A DNA stretch of 64,000 nt from Parafilimonas terrae (GCF_900115755.1 NZ_FOXQ01000011.1:119918-183917), one strand, 5' to 3'; shown: positions 36,214 through 46,112, counted from the stretch's first letter. Program-made: numbers and translations. The notes: generated by a model not told the origin, from the sequence alone.

Positions 36214-38085
36214 TTACTGCTGCATTTTAAACACCCTGAACGAATGAGGCTTCAGTGTAAATGTATATACATTTTTAACGCCCACGCTTCTGTCTATATA
36301 ACTAAAACCAGGCTTCCTTAATTCGCCATTTATAACAGCGCCCGAATTTATATCTGTGATTGTATTAAATGATGTGGGCGTTACAGCTTTTACTGTTGTT
36401 TCCGTATCAAGAAAAGATTCTACAATGAAGGTATTATTGTCATACACATACAAGCTAATTTTAGCCGGGCCTTCTATCTGCACATTGAGCTGGCCGCCTA
36501 AAACCTGGCGTATTTTATTTAATGCTTCAACAGGTAAATTGTACAGGTCTGAAAAATTATCCGGAATAGTTAATACATACAAATGCCCTTTTGAATAATC
36601 TGCCGAATGCAGGATGGGCCAGCCATTATCGCCGCTGATGCCGGAAACAATTTCCCACGAATCGTTAGTGATGTATTGTATTTGCGGAATAAGCACCGGC
36701 TTATCTGCATGTACCAGCCGGAGAGTGCCTGCACTATAATCCTGCACGATAGCTTTCCTGTCGGTATAACGCAATTCAACAATATCATTCAGCTTATCCT
36801 GTATATTTTTAAGCAGCCCCGATGTTATTACAACCGTTTTTCCATCGGTTAATTGCTTTTTTATTTTATCAACAATTGTATTATCAAACTTCGCTTCTTC
36901 CGTTAGCAAAACAATGCTGTCTGCTGCCGGAAACGCAGGCTGCATATCCATCGGCAGGCCAGCCATTCCCAAAAAATTCTGCAGAAAATCTTCGCCAACG
37001 GAATGATAAGGCTTATAACTTTTTATACCCACAGGATTTCCCAACTGTCCTAAAAATTTATCTGCTTTTTCAAATGCATAACCGGCAAACCTTGCAATGG
37101 TTGTTGGCCTTGCAGGTATGCCGCTGTTGTAATTCACCGGCTGCATCATTTCATCATAATCAAAGCTGGTATGCTGCCCCTGCCATGCGGCGCGGTCTGT
37201 GGCGGCTATCGGCCTGGTTATACTTCTGAAATCAAACAAGGTTTGTTCAAGGGCCTTTGCAAATAAGGTTATCCAAAGCTGCTCCGCATACCTGTCGGCA
37301 TAACTGCTTCCAAACGGGTCAACCCAGCCGCCGCCATTTTTGCCCGGCGCAATATTTTCATAATAACGGATAATATTATAACCAAGATAAGGCTGCAGGT
37401 GCTGTGCAGACGTTACAGCATCCCTTGTTTCCGTACCGGTATAAATGCCATCAAAAATTTTGGGTTCTGTTTCAAGGTTAAAACCCATACCGGCAAAATG
37501 TTCGTACCAGTTAGGATATTTTACAACCACTTTCACTTTTGGGTTCACGGCTTTAGCAGGGTCAACAATCAGGCTTTTTGCAGCTTCTGTCATCAGGTTT
37601 AAACGGTATTGGGTCCAGCTTTTATCGCCTTTATCTTTTATAGCGCCATCATCTTTGCAATTGGTGAAAAAGAAATCATCAAGAATGAATTCGTCAAAAT
37701 TTTTCGCCGTGTATTCACTTAAATGTTTTACCCATTTCCTGTCATCGGGGTTACTGTAACAAAATGTTTGAAACCGGTTAGGCTCGCTTATCGTTAAAGT
37801 GATGCCGCCAGCCACTTCAATGCCCCTGTCTTTAAAAAATTTCTTAGCAATATTTAAGGTGTCCTGGTTCACGACAATCAGGTCGCGGTGCGTTTCAAGA
37901 TAAACTTTATCAACTTTTAACTGCCTCGAAATTTCGTTCCAGAGCGGCTTCAAATAATTATTGGTATCGCCCATCTGCCTAACCTCGTAGGCACGGCAAT
38001 AAACAGATACTTTGAAGTTATTATAATGTTGGGCAACACAGCAATAAGACAACAGTGTGCATACAAATACAGCAAACAGTTTCAT
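36214..38085 (-). CDS. Secreted protein of unknown function, TIM-barrel-like with GATase-like domain
   Basis: I recognise no named family for this 623-residue exported protein (signal peptide ending CCVAQ). Residues about 25-330 read like a (beta/alpha)8 barrel, with strands VSVYCRAY, KVYLETHRD, EVAGGITLT, FILDDFFF, VKVVVKYPNWYE, DGIYTGTETRD and TLFDFRSIT. Acidic residues cluster at strand ends (DEFILDD, TGTETRD), as in glycosidases. About 370-500 (ADSIVLLTEEAKFD, GKTVVITSGLL) resembles the Rossmann/GATase-like domain that follows the barrel in GH42-type enzymes, and a beta-sandwich ends the protein. Its place between GH2 and GH115 genes suggests a xylan-related glycoside hydrolase of an unassigned family. 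The catalytic role is inference. Confidence 0.7.
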   Translation of the reverse strand: MKLFAVFVCTLLSYCCVAQHYNNFKVSVYCRAYEVRQMGDTNNYLKPLWNEISRQLKVDKVYLETHRDLIVVNQDTLNIAKKFFKDRGIEVAGGITLTISEPNRFQTFCYSNPDDRKWVKHLSEYTAKNFDEFILDDFFFTNCKDDGAIKDKGDKSWTQYRLNLMTEAAKSLIVDPAKAVNPKVKVVVKYPNWYEHFAGMGFNLETEPKIFDGIYTGTETRDAVTSAQHLQPYLGYNIIRYYENIAPGKNGGGWVDPFGSSYADRYAEQLWITLFAKALEQTLFDFRSITRPIAATDRAAWQGQHTSFDYDEMMQPVNYNSGIPARPTTIARFAGYAFEKADKFLGQLGNPVGIKSYKPYHSVGEDFLQNFLGMAGLPMDMQPAFPAADSIVLLTEEAKFDNTIVDKIKKQLTDGKTVVITSGLLKNIQDKLNDIVELRYTDRKAIVQDYSAGTLRLVHADKPVLIPQIQYITNDSWEIVSGISGDNGWPILHSADYSKGHLYVLTIPDNFSDLYNLPVEALNKIRQVLGGQLNVQIEGPAKISLYVYDNNTFIVESFLDTETTVKAVTPTSFNTITDINSGAVINGELRKPGFSYIDRSVGVKNVYTFTLKPHSFRVFKMQQ

Positions 38086-38177
38086 ATAAAATTTTAAAAG
38101 ATAAAAGCAATAGTTATTTATTAAAAGTTACCAGGATGCATGTAAAGCTCCGCTAAAATAAGAGAAAATCCAGATTT

Positions 38178-38195
38178 AATGCAATCGGTTACGTT
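38178..38195. promoter_or_regulatory. Weaker LacI-type operator-like sequence in the divergent promoter region
   Basis: ATGCAATCGGTTACGTTT shares the left half TGCAATCG of the perfect palindrome at 36176 and a degenerate right half around the same central CG. It lies between the divergent 38085 and 38351 start codons, so one site could control both directions. Confidence 0.35.
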
Positions 38196-38350
38196 TTATT
38201 TACTACATTGCCTTTTTAAATAGTAAAATAAACTTTGCCAGAGAATTGTTTGCAAAAACGGTGCGTTTGCGAAGCCACTGAACCTGCTGCTATATTTTAA
38301 GTGTGCCAGCCAGTCACCGGTTTTTAATGTCGGCCTTTATAATTTACTGC

Positions 38351-40960
38351 ATGAAGATTAAATTTATTTTTTTACTCTGTTCGGCAATTGCTTTTTCGGT
38401 CACTTCCTATACACAGTCTTTTGTATCGGAAAAAAATACAGGTGCAGATTTCCCGGTTGTTGCAGCATCACAAACAACTTCCATATATGTTGATGAACAT
38501 GATGACTGGCTTGTACATAAAGCTGCTTCTTTATTACAGCACGACATAGAAATGATAACCGGCAAAAAACCTGGAGTGATCTCTTCATTGCCTTCATCAG
38601 CAGAAAGTATAATTATTATCGGAACAATAAAGGGTTCATCAACAATCAATCAATTAATAAAAACAAAAAAATTAAATGTTGATGATATAAAAGATAAATG
38701 GGAAGCCTTTACACTGCAAACAATCAGCAACCCCATCAAAGGAATAAAAAATGCTTTAATAATTGCGGGCAGCGATAAACGCGGCGCCGCTTATGGAACA
38801 TTTACATTATCAGAACAGATTGGCGTTTCCCCCTGGTATTGGTGGGCAGATGTGCCTGCAAAAAAGAAAGCTGAAGTATATGTAAAAAAAGGAAGCTACA
38901 CTTATCCATCGCCGTCTGTAAAATATCGCGGCATATTTATTAATGATGAAGCGCCGGCATTCAGCGGCTGGACAAAAGAAAAGTTTGGCGGCGTAAACCA
39001 TTTAGTGTATGAGCACATTTTTGAACTGCTGCTTCGCCTAAAAGCAAATTATTTATGGCCTGCCATGTGGGGCAATGCATTTAATGATGATGATACATTG
39101 AACCCAATTCTTGCCAATAAATGGGGCATCGTTATGGGCACATCACATCATGAGCCTATGCTGCGTGCGCAGCAGGAATGGAAACGTTATGGCAGTGGTG
39201 CATGGGATTATACAAAGAATGATACTGCATTGCGTGCCTTCTGGAAAAAGGGTATTGAAAACATGGATCATCATGAAAGCATTGTTACCATTGGCATGCG
39301 TGGTGATGGCGATATGCCGATGACAAAAGGAACTGCCATAGATTTATTAGAGAGAATTGTTGCAGCCCAAAGAAAAATAATTGAAGAAGTTACCGGAAAG
39401 CCCGCCAGTGAAACGCCGCAGGATTGGGCTTTGTATAAAGAAGTGCAGGATTATTACGACCAGGGCATGCGTGTGCCGGATGATGTTACTCTGCTATTGT
39501 GTGATGATAACTGGGGCAATATCCGCAGGTTGCCAAAGTTAAATGATAAGCCGCGCAAAGGCGGTTATGGCATTTACTATCATTTTGATTATGTGGGCGG
39601 GCCGAGAAATTATAAATGGATAAACACCAACAATATTGCAAGAGTATGGGAACAAATGCACCTGGCTTATGAATATGGCGCCCGGCAAATATGGGTGGTA
39701 AATGTGGGCGATTTAAAACCGATGGAATTTCCTATATCATTCTTTTTAGATTATGCATATAATGTAAACAACTGGAATGAAGATAATTTGAATGATTATT
39801 ATACGCAATGGGCAGCAAAGCAATTTGGCAAAACATATTCAAAAGATATTGCCGGTGTAATGATGAAATATGCACAATATGCGGCACGGAGAAAGCCAGA
39901 ATTATTAGATGCCAAAACTTACAGTTTAGAAAATTATTATGAAGCAGAAAGAATAACGAATGACTGGAATGCTTTATTGACATCAGCAGAAAAAATAAAT
40001 AATGAATTGCCTTCTGAATATAAAGATGCATTTTATCAATTGGTGCTGCATCCTGTAAAAGCATATACAAACCTGCAGAATTTATATACAGCGGTTGCCC
40101 GCAATAATTTTTATTACAAAAACAACAGCCCGCTTGCCAATAAATATGCAGATGAAGCAAAACAGTTTTATGCAAATGATTCTTTAATTACACTTGAATA
40201 CAATCAATTAAATAATGGCAAGTGGAACCACATGATGGACCAAACACATATTGGCTATACCTACTGGCAGCAACCTGAGCAACAAAAAATGCCTGAAGTA
40301 AAATATGTATTTACAGAACCAAAAAGATCAATAGATTCTTCTAAGCTCATTGTTAAAGATATAACTCTTACAGACGTTGCACCGGATTTTGAACCTGACC
40401 CACCAGACGTGAATAGAAATATTTTTTATGAACTGGATGGTTATGTTTCTATTGCAGCATCACATTATACCAATAAAAAAGATGCACCAGGCATTCATTG
40501 GAAAATCATTCCAAACATTGGTAAAGATGGCGATGGTATTACAAGTTTTCCGGTAACTGCGCCAACCCAATCCATCAATAAAAACACGCCTTACCTTGAA
40601 TATGAATTTCATACTTCCGATACAGGCGCGTTCAAACTGAATGCGTACTTCTCCCCTACCTTAAATTTTCAAAATGATTCAACAGGTTTGCAGTATGCCA
40701 TTTCAATAGACGATGAAAAGCCGCAAATTATTTCCATTAATAACGATGAAAACAAACCACGTGTTTGGGATGGATGGGCCGCCAACAATATCATCATTAA
40801 AACAACCAATCATTCCATCAATAAAAATGGAAAGCATACAATAAAATACCAGATGATAAGCCCTGCAGTTATCCTGCAAAAAATAGTGCTTGATTTTGGC
40901 GGTTTAAAGCCATCATATCTCGGCCCGGAAGAGACAATTTTCAATTTAAAAAACAACTGA
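38351..40960 (+). CDS. GH115 alpha-glucuronidase
   Basis: GH115 enzymes remove 4-O-methyl-glucuronic acid from internal xylose units of glucuronoxylan. Segments diagnostic for the family include RGIFINDEAPAFSGWTKEKF, LLLRLKANYLWPAMWGNAF, ANKWGIVMGTSHHEPMLRAQ and TIGMRGDGDMPM. I place the start at ATG 38351 (MKIKFIFLL, signal peptide ending SYTQ), giving 869 residues; the frame is open 48 bp further upstream. The N-terminal domain (about 25-170), the barrel, the helical domain and a C-terminal sandwich (from about 720) match the normal GH115 length. The GH10 xylanase gene follows 4 bp downstream, so they form an operon. Confidence 0.95.
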   Translation: MKIKFIFLLCSAIAFSVTSYTQSFVSEKNTGADFPVVAASQTTSIYVDEHDDWLVHKAASLLQHDIEMITGKKPGVISSLPSSAESIIIIGTIKGSSTINQLIKTKKLNVDDIKDKWEAFTLQTISNPIKGIKNALIIAGSDKRGAAYGTFTLSEQIGVSPWYWWADVPAKKKAEVYVKKGSYTYPSPSVKYRGIFINDEAPAFSGWTKEKFGGVNHLVYEHIFELLLRLKANYLWPAMWGNAFNDDDTLNPILANKWGIVMGTSHHEPMLRAQQEWKRYGSGAWDYTKNDTALRAFWKKGIENMDHHESIVTIGMRGDGDMPMTKGTAIDLLERIVAAQRKIIEEVTGKPASETPQDWALYKEVQDYYDQGMRVPDDVTLLLCDDNWGNIRRLPKLNDKPRKGGYGIYYHFDYVGGPRNYKWINTNNIARVWEQMHLAYEYGARQIWVVNVGDLKPMEFPISFFLDYAYNVNNWNEDNLNDYYTQWAAKQFGKTYSKDIAGVMMKYAQYAARRKPELLDAKTYSLENYYEAERITNDWNALLTSAEKINNELPSEYKDAFYQLVLHPVKAYTNLQNLYTAVARNNFYYKNNSPLANKYADEAKQFYANDSLITLEYNQLNNGKWNHMMDQTHIGYTYWQQPEQQKMPEVKYVFTEPKRSIDSSKLIVKDITLTDVAPDFEPDPPDVNRNIFYELDGYVSIAASHYTNKKDAPGIHWKIIPNIGKDGDGITSFPVTAPTQSINKNTPYLEYEFHTSDTGAFKLNAYFSPTLNFQNDSTGLQYAISIDDEKPQIISINNDENKPRVWDGWAANNIIIKTTNHSINKNGKHTIKYQMISPAVILQKIVLDFGGLKPSYLGPEETIFNLKNN

Positions 40961-40964
40961 TTAT

Positions 40965-42083
40965 ATGATAAAAAGGTTTTCGCACATTCTTTCATTCGCA
41001 GCACTGGTAATGGCCTGCTGCATCACCGGCGAAAATGCCGCCGCCCAAACAACGCCTTCATTAAAGGAAGTTTTTAAAAACTATTTTCTCATCGGCACAG
41101 CAATGGATGCGCAGCAAATAGAAGAAAAAGATGCGGCTGCAGATGCACTCATTAAGCAGCAATTCAATGCCGTAACGCCGGAGAATATCATGAAGGCGGA
41201 AATCATTCAGCCCGGCTGGAATAAATATGATTTTGACCTGGCTGATAAACTGGTGGCTTATGCCCAAAAAAACAACATCAAAGTAAATGCACATACATTA
41301 ATATGGCATAGCCAATTGCCTGCATTCATGCACCATATACAAAGCGTTGATTCTGTAAAAAAATATTTTGAAGATCACATTACAAAAGTGGCAGGCCGCT
41401 ATGATGGCAAAGTGTATTCATGGGATGTGGTGAATGAAGCGCTGAATGAAGATGGCAGTTTGCGCAAATCCATCTTCCTCGAAAAACTCGGCGATAATTA
41501 TATTGTTGAAGCATTTCGCCTGGCGCAAAAAGCAGCGCCGCATACAAAGCTTTACTATAATGATTATAATATTGAACAACCCCAAAAAAGAGCAGGCGCC
41601 ATTGCTATTATTAAAAAAATACAGGCCGCAGGCGTGCGCATTGACGGTGTTGGCATACAGGGCCATTGGAAAGCGGGCAGCGTGCCTTTAAATGATATTG
41701 AAGAAAGCATTAAAGCATTTAGTGCTTTAGGTGTTGAAGTAATGTTTACCGAACTTGATTTAACCGTATTGCCCAATCCGTGGGACAATGCAACGGCTGA
41801 AGTAAGCGCCACTGCAAAGGGCAGCAAAGAGATGAACCCTTATGCCGCCGGTTTGCCTGATGCTGCGCAGCAAACACTTACCAAATCTTATGCAGATTTA
41901 TTCAGGCTCTTTGTAAAATATAAAAATGATATAAGCCGTATTACATTCTGGGGCGTTAACGACGGGCAGTCGTGGCTTAACGGCTGGCCTATTCCGGGGC
42001 GCACCAATTACCCGCTTTTATTTGACAGGGATTTCAAACCTAAGCCTGCTTTTTTCAGCGTTATTGCAACTGCAAATAATTAA
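40965..42083 (+). CDS. GH10 endo-1,4-beta-xylanase
   Basis: The 372-residue exported enzyme is a single GH10 barrel with both catalytic glutamates: acid/base E158 in SWDVVNEAL and nucleophile E263 in VMFTELDLTV. Other family features are NAVTPENIMKAE, NAHTLIWHSQLP and GVGIQGHW. It cuts the xylan backbone to xylo-oligosaccharides. The signal peptide runs to about residue 28 (ENAAAQ). The cysteine pair in its core (ACCITG) could alternatively be a lipobox. There is no binding module. It starts 4 bp after the GH115 stop codon and precedes the sugar symporter by 85 bp. Confidence 0.97.
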   Translation: MIKRFSHILSFAALVMACCITGENAAAQTTPSLKEVFKNYFLIGTAMDAQQIEEKDAAADALIKQQFNAVTPENIMKAEIIQPGWNKYDFDLADKLVAYAQKNNIKVNAHTLIWHSQLPAFMHHIQSVDSVKKYFEDHITKVAGRYDGKVYSWDVVNEALNEDGSLRKSIFLEKLGDNYIVEAFRLAQKAAPHTKLYYNDYNIEQPQKRAGAIAIIKKIQAAGVRIDGVGIQGHWKAGSVPLNDIEESIKAFSALGVEVMFTELDLTVLPNPWDNATAEVSATAKGSKEMNPYAAGLPDAAQQTLTKSYADLFRLFVKYKNDISRITFWGVNDGQSWLNGWPIPGRTNYPLLFDRDFKPKPAFFSVIATANN

Positions 42084-42113
42084 ACCTATAAGGTTTTAAA
42101 ACCTTATAGGTTT
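42082..42113. repeat. 32-bp perfect palindrome after the xylanase gene
   Basis: The sequence AAACCTATAAGGTTTT (42082-42097) is followed immediately by its exact reverse complement (42098-42113). It overlaps the last bases of the xylanase stop codon. It has no loop, so it is either a cruciform-type element, part of a dispersed Bacteroidota repeat, or a folded mRNA 3' end. Confidence 0.75.
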
Positions 42114-42168
42114 TAACCGTGTTAAAAAACATATCGAGCCAATAAAATTTATCCTTTAAAAACAATTT

Positions 42169-43635
42169 ATGAGTGCGCAGGATTCCACAACAGTAAAACA
42201 AGCAACTGCTTCACAAAAGCTATCCGTATTAGAGAAAATTGGTTACAGCTTAGGCGACCTTGCTGCCAACCTTGTGTTTCAAACTTTAATGACCTATCTC
42301 GCCTATTTCTACACAGATATTTATGGCCTTGAGCCAAAACATGCATCTGTATTGATATTAACAGTAGGGCTTATTGCGGCCTTTGGCTTCAACCCTGTAA
42401 TCGGCGCACTGGCCGACAGAACCAATTCGCGCTGGGGAAAGTTCAGGCCATGGGTTTTATTTACCGCTATCCCGCTTGGCGTAATTGCATTGCTTGCATT
42501 CAGCACACCCGATTTTTCTTATAAAGGCAAAGTAATATATGCAGTTGTTACCTACACTTTATTATTGTTATTATATGCTGCCAACAATCTTCCCTACTCT
42601 GCATTAAGCGGCGTTATTACGGGCGATATGAAGCAACGCAACAGCCTTTCTTCTTACCGTTTTGTAGCGGTAATGTTTGCGCAGTTTTTTGTGCAGGTAT
42701 TTATGCTGGCCATTATTGTATCGGCGGGCGGTGGCGATAAATCGCTGGGCATAGAAAAAGTAATGACATGGCTGGCTATCATCGGCACTATCATGTTGCT
42801 CATTACTTTTTTTACTACGAAAGAGCGCATTGTGCCCAGCCCTGAACAAAAATCAAGTTTGAAGGAAGACTTAAGCGATCTTTTTAAAAACAGGCCGTGG
42901 GTAATTATGCTCGTGCTTACAACGCTGGTATTTATAACGCTTTCCATGAAAGGCGGCTCGTATGTTTATTATTTTAAAAATTATGTTGATAAGGAAAGCC
43001 TGACAGACTTTGTAAACCCAATCATACATTTCTTTTCAGCTATCGGCCTTAATGTTTTTGAAGATGATCCCGTATCAGCAGGCTTTGGCTTATTCAATGC
43101 AGGCGGTATCATTTTTATGATCGTCGGCATCACCTTATCAAAAAGGTTTGCTGACAAATACGGCAAGCGCGATGTGTTTGGCATCTGCTTATTCATCTCC
43201 ACTTTATTCATACTGGCATTTGTTTTTTATCCGCCAACATCGGTAAAACTTATCTTTCTATCCCAAATTCTGCACGGCTTTTTTTATGGCCTCACCATAC
43301 CATTGTTATGGGCCATGATAGCCGATGTGGCCGATTACAGCGAATGGAAAAATAACCGCCGCGCTACCGCCATTATATTTTCCGCCATGATGGTGGGCTT
43401 AAAAGCCGGCCTCAGTATTGGCGGCGCATTGGTAACATGGATATTGGGTTTATATAATTATGTTCCCAACAGCGATGTACAAACACCCGCGGCCATTAAC
43501 GGCACAAAAATGCTGGTGAGCGTATATCCATCCATACCGTTTTTAATTGGCGCAGGCTTATTGTTTTTCTATGTTATCAATAAAAAAATGGAAGTACAGA
43601 TAGAGAACGATTTAAAACAAAAAAGGAACAGCTAA
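42169..43635 (+). CDS. GPH-family glycoside:cation symporter (MelB/XynP-like)
   Basis: The 488-residue protein has about 12 transmembrane helices and the glycoside-pentoside-hexuronide symporter pattern. EKIGYSLGDLAANLVF is at the start, GALADRTNSRWGKFRPW is in loop 2-3, and ADVADYSEWKNNRRATAI is in the later conserved loop. It imports oligosaccharides with sodium or protons across the inner membrane. In this context, xylo-oligosaccharides released by GH10 and GH115 are the likely cargo, for cleavage by the cytoplasmic GH43 encoded next. The large periplasmic-type insert near residue 290 (FVNPIIHFFSAIGLNVF) is seen in Bacteroidota members. Confidence 0.93.
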   Translation: MSAQDSTTVKQATASQKLSVLEKIGYSLGDLAANLVFQTLMTYLAYFYTDIYGLEPKHASVLILTVGLIAAFGFNPVIGALADRTNSRWGKFRPWVLFTAIPLGVIALLAFSTPDFSYKGKVIYAVVTYTLLLLLYAANNLPYSALSGVITGDMKQRNSLSSYRFVAVMFAQFFVQVFMLAIIVSAGGGDKSLGIEKVMTWLAIIGTIMLLITFFTTKERIVPSPEQKSSLKEDLSDLFKNRPWVIMLVLTTLVFITLSMKGGSYVYYFKNYVDKESLTDFVNPIIHFFSAIGLNVFEDDPVSAGFGLFNAGGIIFMIVGITLSKRFADKYGKRDVFGICLFISTLFILAFVFYPPTSVKLIFLSQILHGFFYGLTIPLLWAMIADVADYSEWKNNRRATAIIFSAMMVGLKAGLSIGGALVTWILGLYNYVPNSDVQTPAAINGTKMLVSVYPSIPFLIGAGLLFFYVINKKMEVQIENDLKQKRNS

Positions 43636-43686
43636 ACAACAAGGTGTTTTATAAGAATCATGATACAGGCAAATGAATTTGTGGCA

Positions 43687-43714
43687 AGCACGGTTGCGTC
43701 GCAACACTTGTGCT
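43687..43714. repeat. Nested inverted repeat upstream of the GH43 gene
   Basis: AGCAC (43687-43691) and GTGCT (43710-43714) enclose the 13-bp palindrome GTTGCGTCGCAAC (43693-43705). The composition differs from the surroundings, suggesting a dispersed repeat in the 200-bp gap between symporter and GH43 genes. Confidence 0.5.
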
Positions 43715-43799
43715 GAAGAAAGAATTTTTAACACTGTTCTGCGAAGCCTCCGGACTTGTTCAAAGAAAACAAAACAATATTTTACAACAATCAACAAAG

Positions 43800-43818
43800 C
43801 TTCCCGGCAAGCGGGAAG
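43800..43818 (+). promoter_or_regulatory. Leader hairpin just before the GH43 ribosome binding site
   Basis: CTTCCCG (43800-43806) pairs with CGGGAAG (43812-43818) around a GCAAG loop. The next bases contain AAGGAG (43822-43827), one of the few clear Shine-Dalgarno sites in the window, nine bases before the ATG at 43837. Confidence 0.55.
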
Positions 43819-43836
43819 TTTAAGGAGATCAATACC

Positions 43837-44889
43837 ATGCCTGAAGAAAGTATTCAACACATCAATTTTGAAGAGCTGAACAACAAAGCTATTTCACAAC
43901 CATTGATTAATCATATTTATACTGCCGATCCGTCGGCGCATGTATTCAATGGAAAAATTTATATCTATCCATCGCACGATGTGGATGCCGGTGAAGCCTT
44001 TGACGATCTCGGAAGCCATTTCGCCATGGAAGATTATCATGTTATTTCAATGGATTCTCCGTCAGGTGAAGCGAAAGACAATGGTGTGGCTTTGCACGTA
44101 AATGATGTGCCCTGGGCGGAGAAGCAAATGTGGGCGCCCGATGCCAATGAAAAAGATGGCAAATATTATCTCTTCTTTCCTGCAAAAGATTATAACGGCA
44201 TTTTTAAAATTGGCGTAGCTGTCAGCGATGTGCCAACAGGGCCATTTATACCGCAGCCAGAAGCAATTAAAGAAAGTTTTTCAATAGATCCCGCAGTATT
44301 TAAAGATGATGACGGCAGCTATTACATGTATTTCGGCGGCATTTGGGGCGGGCAGTTGCAACGCTGGCGCGACGGCAGTTTCAATGCAACGCAACCGGAA
44401 AGCCCTTTGGCACATTTACCAGGAAATAACGAGCCCGCTTTATGTGCTAAAATTGCAAAACTTACCGATGATTTATTAGCCTTTGCAGAAGCGCCAAAAG
44501 ATGTTGTTATAGTGGATGAAAATGGCGATCCATTGTTACAGGGCGATAATGACCGCCGCTTCTTTGAAGCATCGTGGGTGCATAAATACAATGGCAAATA
44601 TTATTTCTCTTACTCAACAGGCGACACGCATTTTATTTGTTATGCCATTGGCGATAATCCTTATGGACCGTTTAAATATGCCGGCAAAATTTTAGAACCT
44701 GTTGTTGGCTGGACATCGCATCATTCCATTACTGAATTTAACGGCGAATGGTATTTGTTTTATCACGATAGCAGTTTAAGCAAAGGCGTAACGCATTTAC
44801 GCAGCATAAAAGTTGCAAAGATTGAATATGATGAAAATGGGTTTATAAAAACAATAAAGCCTTATGGCAGTTTAAAAGCATTGGTTTAA
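43837..44889 (+). CDS. Cytoplasmic GH43 beta-xylosidase-like glycosidase
   Basis: The 350-residue protein has no signal peptide. It is a five-bladed GH43 propeller with the catalytic acids D31 (YTADPSA), D151 (FSIDPAV) and E244 (RFFEASWV). Members of this type cleave xylo-oligosaccharides from the non-reducing end. I chose ATG 43837 because it is preceded by AAGGAG at a good distance; the frame is open to 43756 without such a site. A cytoplasmic place next to the GPH symporter fits hydrolysis of imported oligosaccharides to xylose. Confidence 0.93.
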   Translation: MPEESIQHINFEELNNKAISQPLINHIYTADPSAHVFNGKIYIYPSHDVDAGEAFDDLGSHFAMEDYHVISMDSPSGEAKDNGVALHVNDVPWAEKQMWAPDANEKDGKYYLFFPAKDYNGIFKIGVAVSDVPTGPFIPQPEAIKESFSIDPAVFKDDDGSYYMYFGGIWGGQLQRWRDGSFNATQPESPLAHLPGNNEPALCAKIAKLTDDLLAFAEAPKDVVIVDENGDPLLQGDNDRRFFEASWVHKYNGKYYFSYSTGDTHFICYAIGDNPYGPFKYAGKILEPVVGWTSHHSITEFNGEWYLFYHDSSLSKGVTHLRSIKVAKIEYDENGFIKTIKPYGSLKALV

Positions 44890-45026
44890 GTATGGGGGCT
44901 TAACGCATAGAACTGCAAAGCCAGGAGGCTTGGCAGAGTGTAGCCCGGTTTACATGAACCGTAAAAATGATAATAATGATCGCATCTGTTTCGCGTTCCG
45001 GCTTTAATAAAAATTGTAATTAAAAT

Positions 45027-46112
45027 ATGAAACAAATTTTTCTTGCATTAATAATCCTGCTGCCTGCATCAATCCTGTTCAGCCAATCAACTGAAGTAAC
45101 GATTCCCGGTTCACAAACCAGAAAATTTACCTCAAAAATTGTAAACGGGCAGGAATATGTTTTGCAAATTTCTTTGCCTTCAGGCTATGATAAGAGTGAT
45201 AAAAAATACCCTGTTGTTTATCTCATGGATTCTCAATGGGATTTTCCGTTGTTAACTGCATTATATGGCCAGCAATATTATGATGGCTTTATTCCCGAAC
45301 TGATTATCGTTGGCATTACCTGGGGTGGCAATCATCCAAATCCCGACAGTTTACGTTCCAGGGATTATACACCTACCAATGAAAAACGCTTACCGCAAAG
45401 TGGCGGTGCTGATCAATTTTTATCTGTTATAAAAAACGAAGTGTTCCCGCTTATTGAAAGCAATTACAGCACCGATACAAATGACAGGACATTGGTTGGC
45501 TGTTCGCTCGGCGGCCTGTTTACCATGTACACCTTGTTCACGCATCCGGGCATGTTTAATCGCTATGTGGCAGCAAGCCCTGCATTTATGTGGGATAATA
45601 ATATACTGAACAAATATGAAGAACAATATCATGCTAATACATCTAATCCTTCAGCAACTTTATTTATGTGTGTTGGCGGCGTGGAAACAAGTGTGCCGGG
45701 CTTTGAAAAATTAACGTCACTCTTAAACAACCGTCATTATACCAACCTCCGGATTGAAAGCAAAGTATTGGAAAACACAGGCCATTCGGGCACAAAAGGC
45801 GAAGGCTATGCAAGAGGATTGCAGTTTGTGTTTAAACGGCCATCGCTGCAATTATCATCAAACATACTGGAGCAATATAAAGGCAGTTATAAAATGAGCG
45901 ATGGAACAACCGCACAAATAAAACCGGGAAACGGTTCGCTCGTTGCAACCGTTGGCAATAGTACATTCAAATTACTGGCAGCATCTGAAACTGATTTTTA
46001 TATCACTTCCTCCTTTCTGAAAATACATTTTGAGAAAGATGATAAAAGCAATGTTTCAGGTTTCAGGCTGGAACGCTATGGCAACAGTGAATTTGTTAAT
46101 AAGATTAAATAA
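45027..46112 (+). CDS. Secreted alpha/beta-hydrolase esterase (esterase D / CE1-like)
   Basis: The 361-residue exported protein (signal peptide ending LFSQ) belongs to the PF00756-type esterases. The nucleophile is S160 in GCSLGG (GxSxG), the region YPVVYLMDSQWDF carries the first conserved strand, and the catalytic histidine is likely in NTGHSG. Relatives include feruloyl and acetylxylan esterases and siderophore esterases. Its place in a xylan cluster favours removal of acetyl or feruloyl groups. A small C-terminal sandwich domain (from about 275) is extra and may bind ligand. Confidence 0.88.
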   Translation: MKQIFLALIILLPASILFSQSTEVTIPGSQTRKFTSKIVNGQEYVLQISLPSGYDKSDKKYPVVYLMDSQWDFPLLTALYGQQYYDGFIPELIIVGITWGGNHPNPDSLRSRDYTPTNEKRLPQSGGADQFLSVIKNEVFPLIESNYSTDTNDRTLVGCSLGGLFTMYTLFTHPGMFNRYVAASPAFMWDNNILNKYEEQYHANTSNPSATLFMCVGGVETSVPGFEKLTSLLNNRHYTNLRIESKVLENTGHSGTKGEGYARGLQFVFKRPSLQLSSNILEQYKGSYKMSDGTTAQIKPGNGSLVATVGNSTFKLLAASETDFYITSSFLKIHFEKDDKSNVSGFRLERYGNSEFVNKIK

